Below are positions 6,967 to 7,556 of a DNA stretch of 7,556 nucleotides, one piece after another. Where the stretch lies: NCBI GenBank assembly GCA_027053145.1, contig JALUED010000147.1, positions 1 to 7,556 on the forward strand, read 5' to 3'. This stretch comes from Thermaceae bacterium (GTDB lineage Bacteria > Deinococcota > Deinococci > Deinococcales > Marinithermaceae). Both the position numbers and the translations under genes were made by a program. Each line of letters opens with the position of its first letter. Position 1 is the first letter of the stretch. A model generated the notes under the pieces. It worked only from the letters and a program-made list of their open reading frames with translations, made no database searches and had not been told where the DNA came from.

Positions 6967-6993
6967 GGCTCCTCCAAGCTCCCTGAGTCTAAA

Positions 6994-7007
6994 CCGCCTT
7001 ACGGCGG
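6994..7007 (-). other. Small hairpin at the CDGSH stop codon
   Basis: The minus strand reads CCGCC-GTAA-GGCGG followed by TTTAG. The stem is 5 bp with a 4-base loop, and the TAA stop of the CDGSH gene sits in the loop. It could be a weak terminator, attenuator or processing/stability element separating the CDGSH gene from pckA. The stem is short and the following T-run only three bases long, so termination would be inefficient at best. Confidence 0.35.
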
Positions 7008-7217
7008 AGGCGTGTCCCACTCCACCACGCCGCCCGGCGCTTTAAACCCCACTCTGCGGTGGCTTTTGTCGCAAAAGGGTTTGTTTGCCGAGGCCCCGCA
7101 GCGGCAGAGGGCGAGGTTCGGTTTTTTAAGCCGCACCGGGTGCCCGTTTAAGCGCACCTCGCTTCCCTCGGGAAGGGCGACGACGATCGGTCCGTTTTCG
7201 CGCAGGATGAGCTTCAT
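6999..7217 (-). CDS. CDGSH-type [2Fe-2S] iron-sulfur protein
   Basis: A 72-residue soluble protein with one CDGSH (mitoNEET-like) domain. The three-Cys one-His cluster motif is complete: C38, C40, C49 and H53 in [16 protein letters not shown] (38-53), with CDKSH replacing the textbook CDGSH, a common bacterial variant. The N-terminal part ([13 protein letters not shown], then [14 protein letters not shown]) is the usual beta-rich lead-in, and the C-terminal GF-x-AP element (57-61) is typical. Such proteins bind a redox-active, labile 2Fe-2S cluster and are linked to iron/redox homeostasis; the partner here is unknown. The ATG at 7217 is preceded by GGAGGA a few bases upstream and overlaps the pgi stop (ATGA), so it is co-translated with pgi. 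The frame stays open a further 47 codons upstream, but that part is an Arg/Pro-rich shadow of pgi. pckA follows after 32 bases. Confidence 0.9.
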   Translation of the reverse strand: MKLILRENGPIVVALPEGSEVRLNGHPVRLKKPNLALCRCGASANKPFCDKSHRRVGFKAPGGVVEWDTPPP

Positions 7218-7556
7218 GCTTCCTCCGAAAATTGTTTCTTTACCTCCTCGTAGCCCGCGCGGCCGAGGAGGGCGTAAGCGTAGACCTTGGCGAGCTCGAC
7301 GCCGGGCTGGTCGAAGGCGTTCACCCCGTAGAGCTCGCCGAGGAGGGCGGTCTGCCACATCAGGAACTGGTAGAGCTCGCCGAGGCTCTCCTCATCGGCT
7401 CGGGGGAGCGTGAGGGTAAGGCTGGGCCGGCCGGCCTCGAGGAGGGCCCGCCGGGTGCCCTCGGCCTCGGCCTCCTGGAGGGCAAAAAGGGTCTTTCCGA
7501 AGAGGTAGTCGAAGGCCTCGAGGTCTTCAACCGGCGGGAGCTTTAGGTCCTCGCCG
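7214..7556 (-). CDS. pgi: Glucose-6-phosphate isomerase, C-terminal part
   Basis: About 113 C-terminal residues of a protein whose N-terminal part lies beyond the right edge; the frame is open to position 7556. The segment ...LYQFLMWQTALLGELYGVN followed by AFDQPGVELAKVYAYALLG matches the second signature of glucose-6-phosphate isomerase. The Gln and the Lys of DQPGVELAK correspond to active-site residues that bind the sugar phosphate and assist ring opening. The base-catalyst Glu and the His lie upstream, out of view. The enzyme interconverts glucose-6-phosphate and fructose-6-phosphate in glycolysis and gluconeogenesis. The stop TGA (7214-7216) overlaps the ATG of the CDGSH gene, and the last pgi codons carry that gene's ribosome site. 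With pckA two genes downstream, the arrangement suits gluconeogenic carbon flow. Confidence 0.92.
   Translation of the reverse strand, partial: GEDLKLPPVEDLEAFDYLFGKTLFALQEAEAEGTRRALLEAGRPSLTLTLPRADEESLGELYQFLMWQTALLGELYGVNAFDQPGVELAKVYAYALLGRAGYEEVKKQFSEEA

Noticed and set aside
6967..7020. An 18-codon longer PckA starting at 7020
   Set aside because: The upstream ATG has no ribosome site and would overlap the CDGSH gene. The ATG at 6966 has GGAGGAG close by and gives the family's usual N-terminus.
5434..7413. A 659-codon rightward open frame covering pckA, the CDGSH gene and the end of pgi
   Set aside because: It is antisense to three clearly recognised genes. Its residues are Gly/Val/Arg/Glu-rich without any family motif, and GC-rich codon bias removes stops in the opposite strand.

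Overview
The window is compact, GC-rich bacterial DNA with G/C-ending codons and almost no intergenic space. The gene content fits a respiring thermophile of the Deinococcota, order Thermales. The clues are a fused heme A synthase/heme O synthase, a subunit II-cytochrome c fusion and an ATP-dependent PEP carboxykinase. The order is an inference from gene content; no rRNA or other marker gene is present.

Layout, left to right. One gene reads rightward at the left edge: an AI-2E (PerM-like) family membrane protein whose 5' end is outside the window. It converges on, and overlaps by 13 bases, a leftward set of seven genes that fills the rest. In transcription order (right to left) these are: the C-terminal end of glucose-6-phosphate isomerase; a 72-residue CDGSH-type [2Fe-2S] protein; ATP-dependent PEP carboxykinase (pckA); a ctaA-ctaB fusion for heme A synthesis; a cytochrome c oxidase subunit II-like protein with a C-terminal cytochrome c domain; a small membrane methyltransferase of the isoprenylcysteine methyltransferase (ICMT)/phospholipid methyltransferase type; and an aldo/keto reductase close to potassium-channel beta subunits (AKR6-like).

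The genes fall into translationally linked groups. Glucose-6-phosphate isomerase and the CDGSH gene overlap by ATGA; ctaAB and the subunit II gene overlap by TGATG; subunit II and the methyltransferase overlap by ATGA. The three real gaps (32, 47 and 36 bases) each hold a small palindrome or hairpin and a -10-like hexamer, so the run may be several transcription units. The first part is sugar-phosphate/gluconeogenic (pgi, pckA). The second is respiratory (heme A supply plus a subunit II-like redox protein).

The most notable observation is that the subunit II-like protein keeps the family fold and a complete CxxCH cytochrome c domain but has lost the CuA site: both Cys and both His ligands are replaced. 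The gene is also followed by a methyltransferase rather than an oxidase subunit I gene. It looks like a re-purposed, heme-c-only relative of the caa3 oxidase subunit. No mobile elements, CRISPR arrays, tRNA or rRNA genes were seen.
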